NCBI GenBank assembly: GCA_977006965.1
Contig: OZ345355.1
Coordinates: 372,001 to 436,000, forward strand
DNA from: Phymatolithon calcareum
Taxonomy: Eukaryota > Rhodophyta > Florideophyceae > Hapalidiales
DNA: 64,000 nt
Direction of reading: 5' to 3'
The number at the start of each line of letters is the position of its first letter. Position 1 is the first letter of the stretch. The position numbers and the translations under genes are program-made. Below the pieces are notes generated by a model. It was not told the origin of the DNA, made no database searches, and saw only the letters and a program-made list of their open reading frames with translations. Positions 42,466-53,671 of the stretch are shown piece by piece.

Positions 42466-42885
42466 ATTTTTATTTAAAAGTTTCGAACGCATCTGCTGAT
42501 GCTTGGGGCAACTTTTCTAGTGCCAAGAGGTATTGGCTGGATTCCGCCTAAAGAAAAATTTCTTTTTTTGTAGATGTAACACGATTCATTGAACTACAAA
42601 AAACCACCTCTGGTCTCCTTCTGGACCTCGAGAGGGAAAAACAGCAGTAATTGAGCTGGTTGCACTCCAACGCATTTTTTCATCATCGCAGATGGGCCCT
42701 GGTGAGGAAGATGAGTGCAAACGACTCACACGTGCACTTTTCAGTGCGAATTGAGGAGGTCATGAGTGACCAGACTACTCTACATATGAAAACCGTTCGA
42801 AAAGCTAGCCCTGTTACTCCTAGGTGGGGCATTGGGAGCTAATCAGGAGTGCTACATATAGGGGAAAGAAACACGCGGGTGCGGT
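42466..42885. mobile_element. Composite LINE-B/LINE-A segment, duplicate of 11000-11420
   Basis: An inverted LINE-B 3' end (42466-42640) is joined head-on to a plus-strand LINE-A tail (42650-42885: VMSDQTTLH, KTVRKASPVTPRWG). The same junction order and orientation occurs at 11000-11420 with only scattered differences by eye. In both, LINE-A 3' sequence TTGGGAGCT runs directly into an ORF2 piece beginning CAGGAGTGCTACATAT or GAGTAGTGCTACATAT. Confidence 0.75.
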
Positions 42886-42931
42886 GCCTAGCCAGTTCGG
42901 CTGCTTTCCAGGATTCTGCAATGCAGATGAA

Positions 42932-43097
42932 TACCCGCTGGAGGGATATGTATATATTTATTTAAAAGCTCCCAGCGCCTCACCTAGGAGTAAAAGGGCT
43001 TGCTTTCCGAACCGTTTTCTAATGTAGCGTAGGCTGGTCACTCATGGCCTCCTTAATTCGAATTTCTCTTCTAACAAGTGCACGTTACCCGCTGGAG
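42932..43097 (-). mobile_element. 142-bp LINE-A 3' stub with 12-bp target duplication
   Basis: Perfect direct repeats TACCCGCTGGAG at 42932-42943 and 43086-43097 enclose 142 bases. Read on the minus strand, these hold GAAATTCGAATTAAGGAGG, ATGAGTGACCAG, TTACTCCTAGGTG and the LINE-A end GGGAGCTTTTAAATAAAT. A clear second example of a severely truncated target-primed insertion. Confidence 0.88.
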
Positions 43098-43426
43098 ACT
43101 GAAACACCGTCACGTTGGTCATCTTCAGAAAGAGTGGACACGTGCGGTATAGTGGGAAAATTGCATAGGCGCACCTGTGCGTATATCGACGTGTCCTTGC
43201 ATCATAATAGGGACCAGGCAATATACTAGAAGGAACAAGTTCCGAAAAGCTGCTCCCGTACAGTCTTATGAGCGCTACTGAGGGCTTTTAAGTAAACAAC
43301 TAAACAGTTGCTTGCTTCAAGAAAGACGGTGGACATATTCATTTTTTTGGATTTGGAATTCCTCATGAGACTGCAATGGAGATGCGTTTCAGCCGGTAAG
43401 CATATTTCGGTAAAGTACGTGCATAG

Positions 43427-44295
43427 GTGGACTCGGAAGTCAGGAAGGTTGAATCTATGTTCTTCGGGCAAATCCTTGGGAAGCCAGGAAAAAGAAGCTT
43501 GGACAGGTGCAGGGCCATGTGTCGCATCTTGCAACCCAAGGGAAGAAGAGACGTCCTTGCACGACGCTTTGTGCAGAGATTGATAAGAAGACGCGATGCG
43601 CTGATATCTGGTCCAGCAACAGAGCTCGCGAACAACGAACGTCTAGAAGCGAAGAGAGATATTGTCCACGCGAGAGTGAATGGTTTCCTGTGCGAAGCTG
43701 CAAACGAAACGACACCTACGAAAAACATCAAGAAATACCAAAGAAACAAGATGCTAGAGGCCGCAGAGGATGTGGAAAAGTTGGAAAAAAAAACAATAAC
43801 TCACGCGAAAGTTTCGCTACCCCCCCCCCCCCCACATTCTATTTAACTCAAAAAGACATAGAACACTTGCCATCAAGTGTTCATTTGGAATGTTCCCTCC
43901 CATGAGCACCTCCACCCTTATAGTGCTCACTGGCCAATGTGGGAAAGATGCCATCGAAGACGTGATAAATGGCCTCGCAAAGGACAGGCACTCCACAGAG
44001 GACAGCGCCTGGACTAAGAGGGCACTAGACGAGCTCTTAGCCATGTTTCCGGCTGTGGACAAGTAAGGACTGTTCGCAACCTGAAATGAACGCGTGCCAG
44101 AGGACAGGGGAGTAATTTTCCCCCTCGAGGTCCCGAAGGAGACCAGAGGTGGGTTTTTGTACCCCACTGAATCGTGTTACACCAACAAGAAAAGAAAGTC
44201 TTCCATAGACAGAATGCAGCCAAAACCTCTTGGCGCTAGGAAAGTTGCCCCAAACGTCCGCAGATGCGTTGGTAACTTTTTAAATAATAAAAATC
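43427..44295 (+). mobile_element. LINE-B copy: ORF2 tail and full 3' region
   Basis: 43427-43846 encodes a basic region (VQRLIRRRDALI, FLCEAANETTP, IKKYQRNKMLEAAEDVEKLEKK). A C14 run at about 43821 breaks the frame. The continuation at 43851-44066 encodes LTGQCGKDAIEDVINGLAKD and TKRALDELLAMF, then stops. The 3' region (44067-44295) ends GCAGATGCGTTGGTAACTTT, then TAAATAATAAAAATC. This is the most complete LINE-B end here and the reference for copies at 1-456, 4540, 11000, 36893/39047 and 42466. Confidence 0.75.
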
Positions 44296-44314
44296 AACCT
44301 TTCTTTCTTTATAT

Positions 44315-44555
44315 AGTACAGGCAGGAATGTTGAGGTCGCCAGTTCGAGTCCTGTCACAAGCAAAAATTGAATTATGTTCCGCGAAGGGCACACGAATGT
44401 TGCCGTGTCGTGGTGTGCCGCAGTTCTCGCGGGAAGCAGATACGCGAGTACCCAGAATGAATCCAGCCCAGGAACATGTTAGAGGCCCCCTAGATGTTGA
44501 GTAACTAAATGCGTAGCTCAGATATTCTGCAGTAAAAGAAAGAAAGAAAAAGTAT
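44315..44555 (+). mobile_element. tRNA-derived SINE, copy 1 (5'-shortened)
   Basis: Shares its body with 53955-53672 (-): GTTCGAGTC (B box, 44343-44351), TGTCACAAGCAA, GTTCCGC(G)AAGGGCACAC, GGGAAGCAGAT, CCCAGAATGAAT, TAGAGGCCCCCTAGATGTTGA, GCTCAGATATTCTG and the tail AGTAAAAGAAAGAAAG. The tRNA-like head is truncated or rearranged at its 5' side. It lies directly after a LINE-B end. Confidence 0.8.
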
Positions 44556-44572
44556 CCATATTTTTGAAACAC

Positions 44573-44654
44573 AATTGACAAAGGGAGTTTCAATTATAAG
44601 TGAAGCTCCCTTTGTCAATTATGTTTTAGGATTTCGGTTTATAAACCGAAATCC
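44573..44654. repeat. Hairpin plus perfect 26-bp palindrome
   Basis: Arms AATTGACAAAGGGAG(T)TTC at 44573-44591 and the inverted partner at 44602-44620 (18 of 19). Then a perfect palindrome at 44629-44654, GGATTTCGGTTTA and its complement. Confidence 0.85.
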
Positions 44655-45804
44655 AATCCGATCCATATTTTTTTAAAAACAAATCAATACTTATAAATTG
44701 AGACGAGTGTATTAAAGATTTTCTTACGTCTAGTAGCACATAGTGTTTTCACAAAGTCAGCAAGTGGAACAGGGCTCGAGTATCAAAAATTTATGAAGAT
44801 CTACCCGTGTTCCAGTCTCCAAGAATGTTGCTGGGTCTTTGGGCTGAGAACAAATCAGCTCAGTGGCGTATTCCCTTTCTGACGTCGATTTCGGACCTGT
44901 CGAACCCCATCAAGCCCAAGAAGTTCTTGTACGATTCAGGAGCGCATGTCTCACAATGTGTGCCGTACATGAGGGCAAATAGTCAAAGATCACTCGCATA
45001 ATATACGATTCAATATCACATCACCTGTCGGCTGAGTGCCTACGACATTTTTTTAATTTGCAACCACAGTCTCTTCATCCTTGTATGTCGGTTCATCCAT
45101 GATGGATGAACCGACATACAAGGATTAATACATCACAATTAAACATCGAGTGCTCTATCGGCAATGTTCTCCAAGCGAAATTGTATGCACTTGAATCGGT
45201 GGTCTGCGCGGCATCCAAAAGGAGCACATGCATATTCCTGTGCCCAAAACGGGATGCGGTCAATGTTCCTGAAGAGGTGAGAACACGGCCTCAAGCGGTG
45301 TTATGGCAATGTAGATACAAGAGCAAAATATCAAGAGTGAGGGACTTGCCTACAAGAGGTAGTAGGATAGGAAGAGCAAGAGAGCCAAGACAAGTACAAC
45401 GTATGCTTCACAAAACCCCTGAAACTGTTCAGAAAAGGAATTCATCACCGCGGTAGCGCTCCCGCCCTTTGGCGACCCCTACTGCAATCGCCCCCCATAA
45501 AAGCGCACCTGGACCGTAAGGCCGACTATCCCCCTCCATTGCACAGTCTCTCAACCTGGCATCACGGAAAGGGAAGACCCGGACAGAGCTACCCTCAACT
45601 GCATCCGGTACGACATTGAAGTACGTATCCAATATTCTCCGAAACAAAAAGGAGGATTACACTCCATCATGTTGACATTTCGCCACGCATGGCAAGGGGA
45701 GGGCATGCCGCTGTTGATTTGGACATGGTGTTGTAGACTTGTACAGATTTAAGTTTAGTCATAATCGAACAAATGGAAATACAAGTTTTCGTGTACTGTA
45801 TTCA
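44655..45804. other. Mostly no gene; 24-bp palindrome at 45077-45125
   Basis: A perfect inverted repeat, ATCCTTGTATGTCGGTTCAT.. (24-base arms, one-base loop), lies at 45077-45125. The frame at 45647-45429 (-) with RVFPFRDARLRDC and GPGALLWGAIAVG extends upstream and looks protein-like but has no start and no recognised family. I list it here rather than as a gene. Confidence 0.45.
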
Positions 45805-46853
45805 GAGCACGTCCAACGCAGAGAGTAAATTGCCAAATGTCGTGGAAGCAGTTGCTGGCGCATCTCTAGCGGGCAGCAAATGGCCAACCATATTGCCAAA
45901 TTGCCAAACAAATTGCCAAATCTGAAAAATTTAGCAATCTGTTTAGCAATTTGGCAATGGGCTACGTAGCTGAATTCGGATACGTTGCAGTCCTTAGCGA
46001 CTTCTAGATCACCGACCGTGGCGAAGGGGTCAGGTGAGATCACCGCGTGGCCAGAAAAAGCGCGCGCCGCACCGGAACAGCAAACCCGATGCTTCGCGTT
46101 TGGCGCGAAGCGGCAAACGCTCATTCGTATTTTACCCGCGGGGCGGTCATGGCGCGCCCCATGAGAGGAGAAGCAGCACAAGAAGAGATGGTGCGCGGGG
46201 CCTCGTTTTCAGCCGACGAAGACTCGGCGCTCGCACGATGCTGGGTGGGAGTTTCTGCAAAGCATGATGAGCAAGACGCCCAATCGTTCTGGAGCAACGT
46301 TGCTGCCGCTTTCACATTAGCCCAGATGTGGTCCGTCAGCGCCTCACGCAGCTGACGGTGGGTAGCGCGGTCTCTAATCAACTCATCTATTGATAATAAA
46401 TGGTGTAGCCATCCCTCTGGAATACCTGTGTCACCGCCGCCGTACTCTGCGACTCCTTCATCTGCACCGTCGCCCTCTCCATCGCCTACAGCGTAGTAAA
46501 ACTCCTCGACGACCTCGCCGGGGTGCAGCAGTTCGCCGTGCTCGTCTAGCTCGTCGTCCAGTTCGCCACCAAGGCGCAAAGAGACGAGCAAGATGACGAG
46601 AGGACGTCCATCTCGCTGGTGCTGATGTCGTCGGACATCACTGCACCAGGGGAGTGTTATGCTCCCCTGACTGTACGGTACTGTAAAAATAACGAACATT
46701 CACGATACAGTGAGCGTACAAAATGATTGTTTTTTTGAGTCGGCTGTGTCAGGTGGCCTTGATCGCGATAGAGTTGCGCGTGGTGCGATCAATTTTTATC
46801 AACACAATTTTAGCAATTTGCTTTGGAAATTGGCAATTGCGTAGGACGTGCTC
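45805..46853 (+). mobile_element. PIF/Harbinger internal-deletion derivative, 1,049 bp, TCA target duplication
   Basis: Inverted copy of the element at 36935-39046, with the same ends and near-identical sequence. The junction at 46313/46314 joins what are positions 38538 and 37474 in the longer copy, removing 1,063 bases; the two lengths differ by exactly that number. TCA flanks both sides (45802-45804 and 46854-46856). The Myb-like frame survives only to the SFWSNVAAAF block and then runs into the antisense of the transposase remnant, so no functional protein remains. This is how MITE families arise. Confidence 0.92.
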
Positions 46854-46856
46854 TCA

Positions 46857-47396
46857 GCAACAGTACACAAAATCTCCAAAGTGATCGTTTGCCCTCCACC
46901 GTGCAGCGCAAGCGATCACAACAACATTTCATCAGCTTAACTTAAAAACAGCCTGAAGTGTGGTTTGGACTTGCACACGTTGGCGCCTGTATTAAGATAC
47001 AATACGAATGCAACCGTTGATGGTGCAAACGGTGCAAATTTGTCCCATTTAGGCTGTAGTACTCCAACAGACCTGGGTTGCAAGCATTGCTGGCGGCTTT
47101 TCCGCACAGTTTGCTAGTCGGTGGCAGCAATGCTGCAATTTAGTGTACAGTATGATACAGCGGACTAGTCCGAAGCAGCACAGCAGCGTGGCTTCTGGAC
47201 ACCGCTGCACGTTTGCCGCAGGGACATGTAAGCCTGAAGGGATGGTCATACGTATCAATTCAGGTCCAGGAATGAAAACAGATTATCTCAATTTCGCACC
47301 GTTTATGATATGAGATCAGGTTGCTGGGTGCCATTTCCGCGGTTATTCAATCAGAAGTCTGGCGGCATGGCCACACCATGTTGTCTGCCTTCCTTG
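46857..47396. other. No gene recognised
   Basis: Intergenic DNA with repeated GTGCAAAC-like words and no long frame. Confidence 0.5.
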
Positions 47397-47398
47397 TA

Positions 47399-47796
47399 CA
47401 GTCAGACCTCGATAAATGGAACCTCTTTTTTAGAATAACCTCGGTTAGCAGCATAATCGAGTGCTCCACGAAAACCGTATCCGCCTAAATTTAACGAAAA
47501 TTAAAGGATTCTAGAATATTTGATAGGAGCATTATTTCATGTTCGAGGTCACGGGGCATACCTTAAATTTTGTTATAATTTTGTTTAGCGTACACGGAGC
47601 ATATCCTCACTCGTAGAATACTGTAAGTACTTTTCATGTTTCTCCTGCCATTGGCATACAGTACAGTAGAATATGGCTACTGTTCGGCACACGTGTGATC
47701 CAAAACTTATGATTCAAAATTCGACTTGAGAATAACCTCGATTTTGAGAATATTGGACCATTCCACATTGCCCATCCATTTATCGAGGTCTGACTG
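47399..47796. mobile_element. pogo/Tigger-like MITE, 398 bp, TA target duplication
   Basis: Perfect 22-bp terminal inverted repeats CAGTCAGACCTCGATAAATG.. flanked by TA on both sides (47397-47398, 47797-47798). The CAG start, the ACCTCGATAAA-type end and the TA duplication are typical of the pogo branch of Tc1/mariner. Subterminal repeats of GAATAACCTCG occur at both sides. There is no coding capacity. Confidence 0.88.
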
Positions 47797-48139
47797 TAAT
47801 CCTGAACGAACATAAAAGTACAAAATTACTTGCCAATAGTCTTCTGTACAGCACACGCGTAACGTACACGGGAATTAATCCTGTCGTCCGTTGTGATGCG
47901 CTGTGCTCAGGATGCTCTTCAGCAGCATCAGGAAGCATCTGTGAGTTTCGTTAAGATTCCCTGGTTTCATAAATGCCCTGCTCGGACAGTTTTGTTTCTC
48001 CAGCATCTGGAGCGTAAAATGATGAGCACAGCACATTCTGCTAGGCAAATTTCACAGTACAAAAGGTGGCGGCAAGTTTGATTTCTTTGCCTCAGCCACA
48101 CCCATTATCCCCGCGAGAAACACCAAACCTACCTCCAAA

Positions 48140-48682
48140 ATGAAGACGTTCTTCGCACTCTTCCTTGCCATCTGCGGCGCCGCCATTGCGCAAGATTGCT
48201 TCCCGCTGTGCAAGTTCAAGTTCTGCGGCGGTAATGACCAGTGGACTGTCGGTATCCCAGACCGTCCCTTCACTGACCAAATCTGCCTGAACGGCGTTAA
48301 GATCGGACAAGGCGCGAACTCAGGAGTACCTCTCATCGGTACTATGCCCGCTAAGCCGATTTCCGATGCCGCGCTTCCGGGCCTCAGACCCTTGTTCTCC
48401 CCGAGTTTCATCAAGACAGTGTCCTTCAAGCACGGCTCCGCGTTGGCGCATGAGACTCCGCAGGGCAATCAGGTCGACTTCCTTGAGGATCTCTGCATCA
48501 AGGTGCCTATCAAGTCTTACACAATCAAGGTGGACGGTCGTATTGAGAATGTGGTTACTTCCGATCCTGTAACCGACTGCATTTCTGTCATCACGGAGTT
48601 GCCCGATCCTATCGTCACCATCCCCGACCCCGTGGCCCCGAAAGTGACTTACCCCGCTCCGACGGATGCTCCTCTTATGTAG
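48140..48682 (+). CDS. Secreted protein, 180 aa, six mature cysteines
   Basis: Clean frame from an ATG in a good context (CCAAAATGAAG) to TAG. Residues 1-17 form a signal peptide (FFALFLAICGAAIA), with cleavage likely before Gln18. The mature protein has cysteines at 20, 24 and 29 in a C-x3-C-x4-C cluster, then at 49 and in LCIK and DCIS, suggesting three disulfides. The C terminus is Pro/Asp-rich (PDPIVTIPDP, TYPAPTDAP). Codon use favours C and G in third positions, unlike the AT-rich flanks, as expected of an expressed host gene. I recognise no family; an extracellular or cell-wall role is only inferred from secretion. Confidence 0.82.
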   Translation: MKTFFALFLAICGAAIAQDCFPLCKFKFCGGNDQWTVGIPDRPFTDQICLNGVKIGQGANSGVPLIGTMPAKPISDAALPGLRPLFSPSFIKTVSFKHGSALAHETPQGNQVDFLEDLCIKVPIKSYTIKVDGRIENVVTSDPVTDCISVITELPDPIVTIPDPVAPKVTYPAPTDAPLM

Positions 48683-48899
48683 GTGATCCTCTTCGCATGT
48701 GTACTTGCGGGCATGTACTGTAGTGTTTCGATCTTATTTTGTGGGTATCTAACTAAAACCTGAGGGCAATGTTGTAGTTACAACTCCTTCATCCCCTAAA
48801 CCTAGTTCCAACTCACTGAAAATCTTCCGTACCATTTCTAAATCGGTCGAAGGGAATGCATACGAAAGTGAGAGTGCCCGCATTATGTAAGATTCTCAT

Positions 48900-49300
48900 A
48901 CACGTAGACACGCAATGTTGCAGGAGTGTAAGGAACGACACTTACACTCTCATTTATTACATAACGGCTCCTTGTGATCTATCCACCGACACTGCCAACA
49001 CAGTACGGTGTACGGCTCTTCCAAGAGGACTGCCCTATTCAAGCGGCGATCCTGACCGCATCTTAGACTGAGGCATCTCATCATCGCATCACGGAGAGAT
49101 CGCCCCTTTTCAAGATAAACCAAACCTTATCTTTTCACTCGTAGTGATTACATACGGGACGATGTATCTGGTCATAACTCATGCTCTCCCAGTTTCAAAA
49201 TATATTTGGAAACATGATTTCCGCCTCGAGGTTCTTTCATTGTTTTGCGGGACGCAGTCTTAAAGAGTGTATTCGTAAGAATGCTAAATTTCATCCCCCG
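48900..49300. other. No gene; short hairpin near 48932-48958
   Basis: GAGTGTAAG and CTTACACTC arms surround a seven-base spacer. Otherwise AT-rich intergenic sequence downstream of the secreted-protein gene. Confidence 0.5.
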
Positions 49301-49639
49301 TCAATTGCATTATTAAACACAAGTTGTAGCATTCTTTTACTCTTTTGCACCGTTGAATAGTTTAAAGTTCTCCTGCATTTTCCTGTCTTGTAGTGCACGC
49401 ACTCACGCGCGGAAGAGGATCCCTTCGGAAAGCGGAGTGCAGGAGGCAGAGAAGGCACTCGGGAAGAATAAGTTTCTCCACTAAACTCCACGTTGCGACA
49501 TGGAACTGCAGAAGACTCTCCAGAGACCCACGGATGGAATTCTGAATCATGGTAGCTGACATAAACACAGGGGAAGAAACTCACGTTAGCAGGTGCTAAG
49601 ATGCTATCGAGAATAACGGAGGACCAACAGCCGACGAAG

Positions 49640-49870
49640 CCAGGACATCCAACATCAACGTGGTAATGTGGGCCAGACACTTACGATGGAACTGGCTTGG
49701 ACACATTCTTGGAATGGGCAAGCTGCACCTGGTCCGCCTTGTGCTGCTACAATGCGTCAGACCAACACCAGAATCAATCTTTGGCAATGTACCTGGACTA
49801 GACGTGAAAGCCACAGTCAAACTCGCTAACGATAAGAAAGAATAGAAGAAACTCAGGCCCTCAAATCGCT
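49640..49870 (+). pseudogene. LINE C-terminal remnant, RTE/CR1-like
   Basis: The frame from 49660 encodes ARHLRWNWLGHILGMGKLHL and then a region ending KLANDKKE with a TAG where the family has Trp. The RWLGHxLRM-type phrase is characteristic of C termini of some non-LTR reverse transcriptases. It is a different lineage from LINE-A and LINE-B. Only the tail is present. Confidence 0.55.
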
Positions 49871-49899
49871 GCTAGCCCCACTAATGAAAAAGCAAGATA

Positions 49900-50660
49900 A
49901 ATGAATGAATATAATTCTCCTTTTGGTTCGCATCCGATATGAGCGAAGGTTGTAACCGTAATGGACATTATCGGACATCATTTTCTGGGCTTCGTGAAGT
50001 CTAATCTGCATTAGAACCACGCTATAGTGAGCATCTGCGCCATGAAGGCATGGGCTTTACTTAGATGAGAGTGGTAGTACTTATGGTGGGTTAGCGATCA
50101 TGTATGTGGCTGGAGAGTACAGATTAGAGCTGTCTACTGACTACCCAGCCCAGTAGTGAGGACCTGATAAGGCGCCAATGTTTACGGGTTGCGACGATAG
50201 CAACAGGGCTGCCTGTCTTCATTTGTTGTCAGACATCCCGGGAATGTGCATCAGGAGGGCCCAAATGACGAATGAAAATGATGCGCACTCACGGCTTGTC
50301 TGACAGCAGAGGAAGCCAGATGGATCCAAGGTCACTAATCGAAGAGGATAGAATAGTCTAGAGCTCTGCAAATCAGGATGGGACCTAAAATTGACCATGA
50401 TGCTACAGCAGATACTAGCTGTTTTTTTAAATTTGGAATTTATTAAACGCCCTCAGCAACACTCATGAGACTGTAACGGAGATGCGTTTCGTTGTTACTT
50501 CTCTTGTAGCCCCTTTACTATGGTCGGATGCGCGCAGGCCGATTTCAGTTTAGAGTTGCTGACCTAGCTGCAAAAACCCGCTTCCTAGAAGGTTGGAGGG
50601 AAAAGCTTAGAGTTCGCTTCTCCGGTTTCATAACTGGTTCAGAACCTTATCTTGCTGGCT
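49900..50660. other. No gene recognised
   Basis: Short frames only. 50440-50495 resembles 43262-43395 (GCCCTCAG, CTCATGAGACTGTA, GGAGATGCGTTTC), a further small repeat of unknown class. Confidence 0.4.
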
Positions 50661-50666
50661 AGTGCT

Positions 50667-50852
50667 CTATTCGAGGTCGTCGTAGAATACGATTGTGAAG
50701 AACTGTACTTGATCGAGTGCTTTCTCCGTCACCTTAGTCTCCTCTTCAGTTAGGCTGTATCTTCCAAGGTACTCCCTGAGATCGTTCATAAAGATACTAG
50801 CTGTTGCTGGACTGTGGGTCTCAACCGAGCGGATGGTGCTCCGTGCTATCAA
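50667..50852 (-). pseudogene. LINE ORF2 tail fragment
   Basis: LREYLGRYSLTEEETKVTEKALDQ parallels the LECTLAGYELEGEKRLATEKALDE tail at 6042-6250. Isolated and diverged. Confidence 0.45.
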
Positions 50853-50959
50853 GTGTTGGTTGTTTATAGTGTTACTGCTGTTGCCTTCGAAGCCTCTGAA
50901 CCCTTTTCAACAGTCTATCTACCTACTTATAGCCGTTGGAATAGTGCGATACGAAGCAA

Positions 50960-52880
50960 TTGTCGAGCTCACTAATTGGGCGGCAGCGCACAATTTTTGA
51001 GCGTTTTCAAAAAACCCTGAACAATCTATCAAAACTGGAGCCCAAATTTGGTCAATGTTGGCAAAGCGTGTGCAACTGCAACGCAGAGTGTCTGTTTCCA
51101 GAGGACCGTTCAGTGTTGAGTTGCCAGAAGAAGTTTGCGAATGCGCTCGACAGTTGGGTTCTGATCGTTTTTAGTCATAGTGAGGTTAAGTCGCGTAGGG
51201 AGAGACGGTTGCATGAAAAGTTGTGGCTTGCCGCTACGACGTTGCAACTACCCTTAATGTCCGAAGACGGCAAGTTGAATTGCACAGCAACCACGATACT
51301 GTGTATGAAAAGCAAATTAATCTCTGTATAAGGCCCTCAACGGTCAATTTTTTGGAAGTAAAGTTCCCCATGCCCTAAAGTGTAAAGACTTGTGCATCCC
51401 TTTCAGGCGCAGACCTTAAAGTCTTGTGGAAATCTGACTTTTTTCGAAGGTTGGCGGAATTTTCGGCTTAAGTAGGTTCTCAGCTGTGCAAGGTGGATTC
51501 TTGCCACCCGCCCCATGAACAAAGTATTGAGACAAAAATGATTAACGGTGATTTCAAGTCCACATATCGTAGTAAGGTGTTACACAATATTGGATCAAAG
51601 AAAACAACAATAAATCTAGCCCGAATACTTGTAAGCCTTTGACATGCACAAGTATCGAAGAAAACTTATTTCGTGCTTGACGGAAGGGTACGAGGAATGA
51701 TTCAACAAGAGACCATATTTGTGCTCCTCCTGTCGTGCAAACTTGGAGAACAATAGTCCAAACAGTTGACTAAAGGCCTAGATTGGTAGGAAAGCGTCTG
51801 TGCTTTACTTCCTACCAATCCATGCTGCCTCCCTCCATCCTACGGAGGAAGACTAGAGCGACTAAAGTAGGGCTGAGAGACTGTGCCCGAACTATAACCA
51901 GACCCAAATAAGGGTCGTTAGTAGTACACGCAATCCCTCGTGAAGAGTACACAAAGTACTAATTGTAGTCCGAACACGAAGTCCAAGACACGTCCCGCAA
52001 CATCGTAGACATCCCAAGATTGGATTAATTGCTTACGCGGTAGATGATGATGTGGATGACTGTGATCTTGGCGCTGTGGATATGCGTTGCCCTGTGGCGT
52101 TATCTTGGTACAGTGCAAAACGATACTGCATTGTGCTTTTACAAGTGTCATTCATGGGAGATCACATCGCTGACATTAGAAGCGCTCTCCAAAAAGGAAA
52201 AGCTTTCAGAAAATGAAAAAGAGGACTTGGCAAGACATTGGGCATATCCCGGGCGACAAACGGCTCAGTTGCCGCGGGAGGAGAGCTTGCGAACAACAGG
52301 AAGAAGACCAGCAGAGGATTACCGTGCCCAAGGCATCTGAAAGATGTAGACAACTTTCAACCAGAGCCTCTAACTTTTAAGTACATTCTTCTGCTCGCCT
52401 CAGAAATTCCGAGAATCATCATGCAATAACACAAAACAGCTTCATGTCGCCCTCCATCAAGGGCCCTCGATTTTATGTCGAGATCGTTCATGAAAATGAT
52501 CATGCCTGTGTCATGAGGCATGGCGACCTCCACCCCCAAAATGTTCTTGTGAACCTGGTCAATGATGAGGATGCGTCAAGTACGCCTGCGTTAGCATCAA
52601 GGTCCTCGAGGTCATCGACTGGGACAAGTGTGGATGTTACCCGGAATACTGGGATTTTGTCAAGGCGCTTAACACCATCGGTCTGAGAAGCCAGTTGCAG
52701 GACTGGCGGGAATATCTCCCGCCGTCGTTAGGAGTATTGCCGACGGAGTAGTCCCTGGATATGCTTATCAGTCGGTGGCACGGCTGAATAGATATTCCCT
52801 TAAAAAGCCGGCTCCTAAGTTTCTCATAGCTCGAAAACATAACCGGTCTCAATAACAAGCACGAAACTGAAATTTCGCGA
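50960..52880. other. No confident gene
   Basis: Frames at 50960-51331 (+) and 52044-52340 (+) are open but lack family motifs; the second has a charged helical part (SKKEKLSENEKEDLARH) that might be LINE-derived. A 12-bp-arm hairpin, GATTGGTAGGAA/TTCCTACCAATC, lies at about 51780-51822. Confidence 0.35.
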
Positions 52881-52975
52881 CAGCTACGTCAGAAAACCGT
52901 TCGAAAAGCTAACCATGCTACTCATAGGTGAGGCGCTGGTAGCTTTTAAATAAATCAGTACATATCCATCAGCAG
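52880..52975 (+). mobile_element. LINE-A 3' end fragment
   Basis: AAAACCGTTCGAAAAGCTA, then TACTCATAGGTGAGGCGCTGG, TAGCTTTTAAATAAATC and ACATATCC match the last 90 bases of LINE-A. Confidence 0.75.
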
Positions 52976-53393
52976 TCTATTGAAGTCCTCCCACTTCTCT
53001 GTGCGAAGTGCACAAGGCGTCATCGTCTACAGTTGGAGTAGAAATAAACCGCAAAATTGGACCTTACTAGAAAAACATGGCGATTAGGAAAGAAAAAGAC
53101 CGAGCGCCAGGTTGCTTTTTTTACAATAGTACCCTGATGAAGATGTCACTCCCATCCAAGCGAGGAATTTGGATTGCGTGCATGTCGTTCTGTTTGGAAT
53201 ATTCACATAGGGGAGGAAGACATCGAAGATAGCGAAGTTGAAGTCTCTCTTGTTTCTAAAGAGGAAATGGAACAATCGACAAGCATCGGTGCTGCAAACA
53301 GCGCCTCCGACATTCTACTGTCTGTTTGCCAAGTTTTTTCACTCAACTGAGGGGAATGAGATTCATATAGTTATTTCAAGCAAACGCTATATA

Positions 53394-53422
53394 TTATGGG
53401 GCTCGCGGCGAGCCCCATAATA
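53394..53422. repeat. Short perfect hairpin
   Basis: TTATGGGGCTCG, three-base loop CGG, CGAGCCCCATAA. Confidence 0.85.
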
Positions 53423-53671
53423 GATGACGAGCCGCTCGTCGAAAGAGCCAAGCGCATGGATAACAAAAACATGCTTGACAAAAAAGTCATAACCAGGTGA
53501 AGTGCGACAGATGCATGTTGCGATACTGTAGATCGTGGGACTCCATCATTTACCGACTATCGTTGGCATTGGTCGGCAGCAGTCTCGATCCCTTCACTGC
53601 TGCTTGTTGTTCAAGCTGTACGAGAAGACTCGACCTGTTCCCCCTTTTGTCGCTACCACAAATAAGTACTC

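Noticed and set aside
45429-45700. Host exon on the minus strand (FPFRDARLRDC, GALLWGAIAVG)
   Set aside because: Protein-like composition but no start codon, splice signal or family match that I could defend.
50960-51331. 123-codon plus-strand frame with several cysteines
   Set aside because: No ATG at the start, no signal peptide and no motif.
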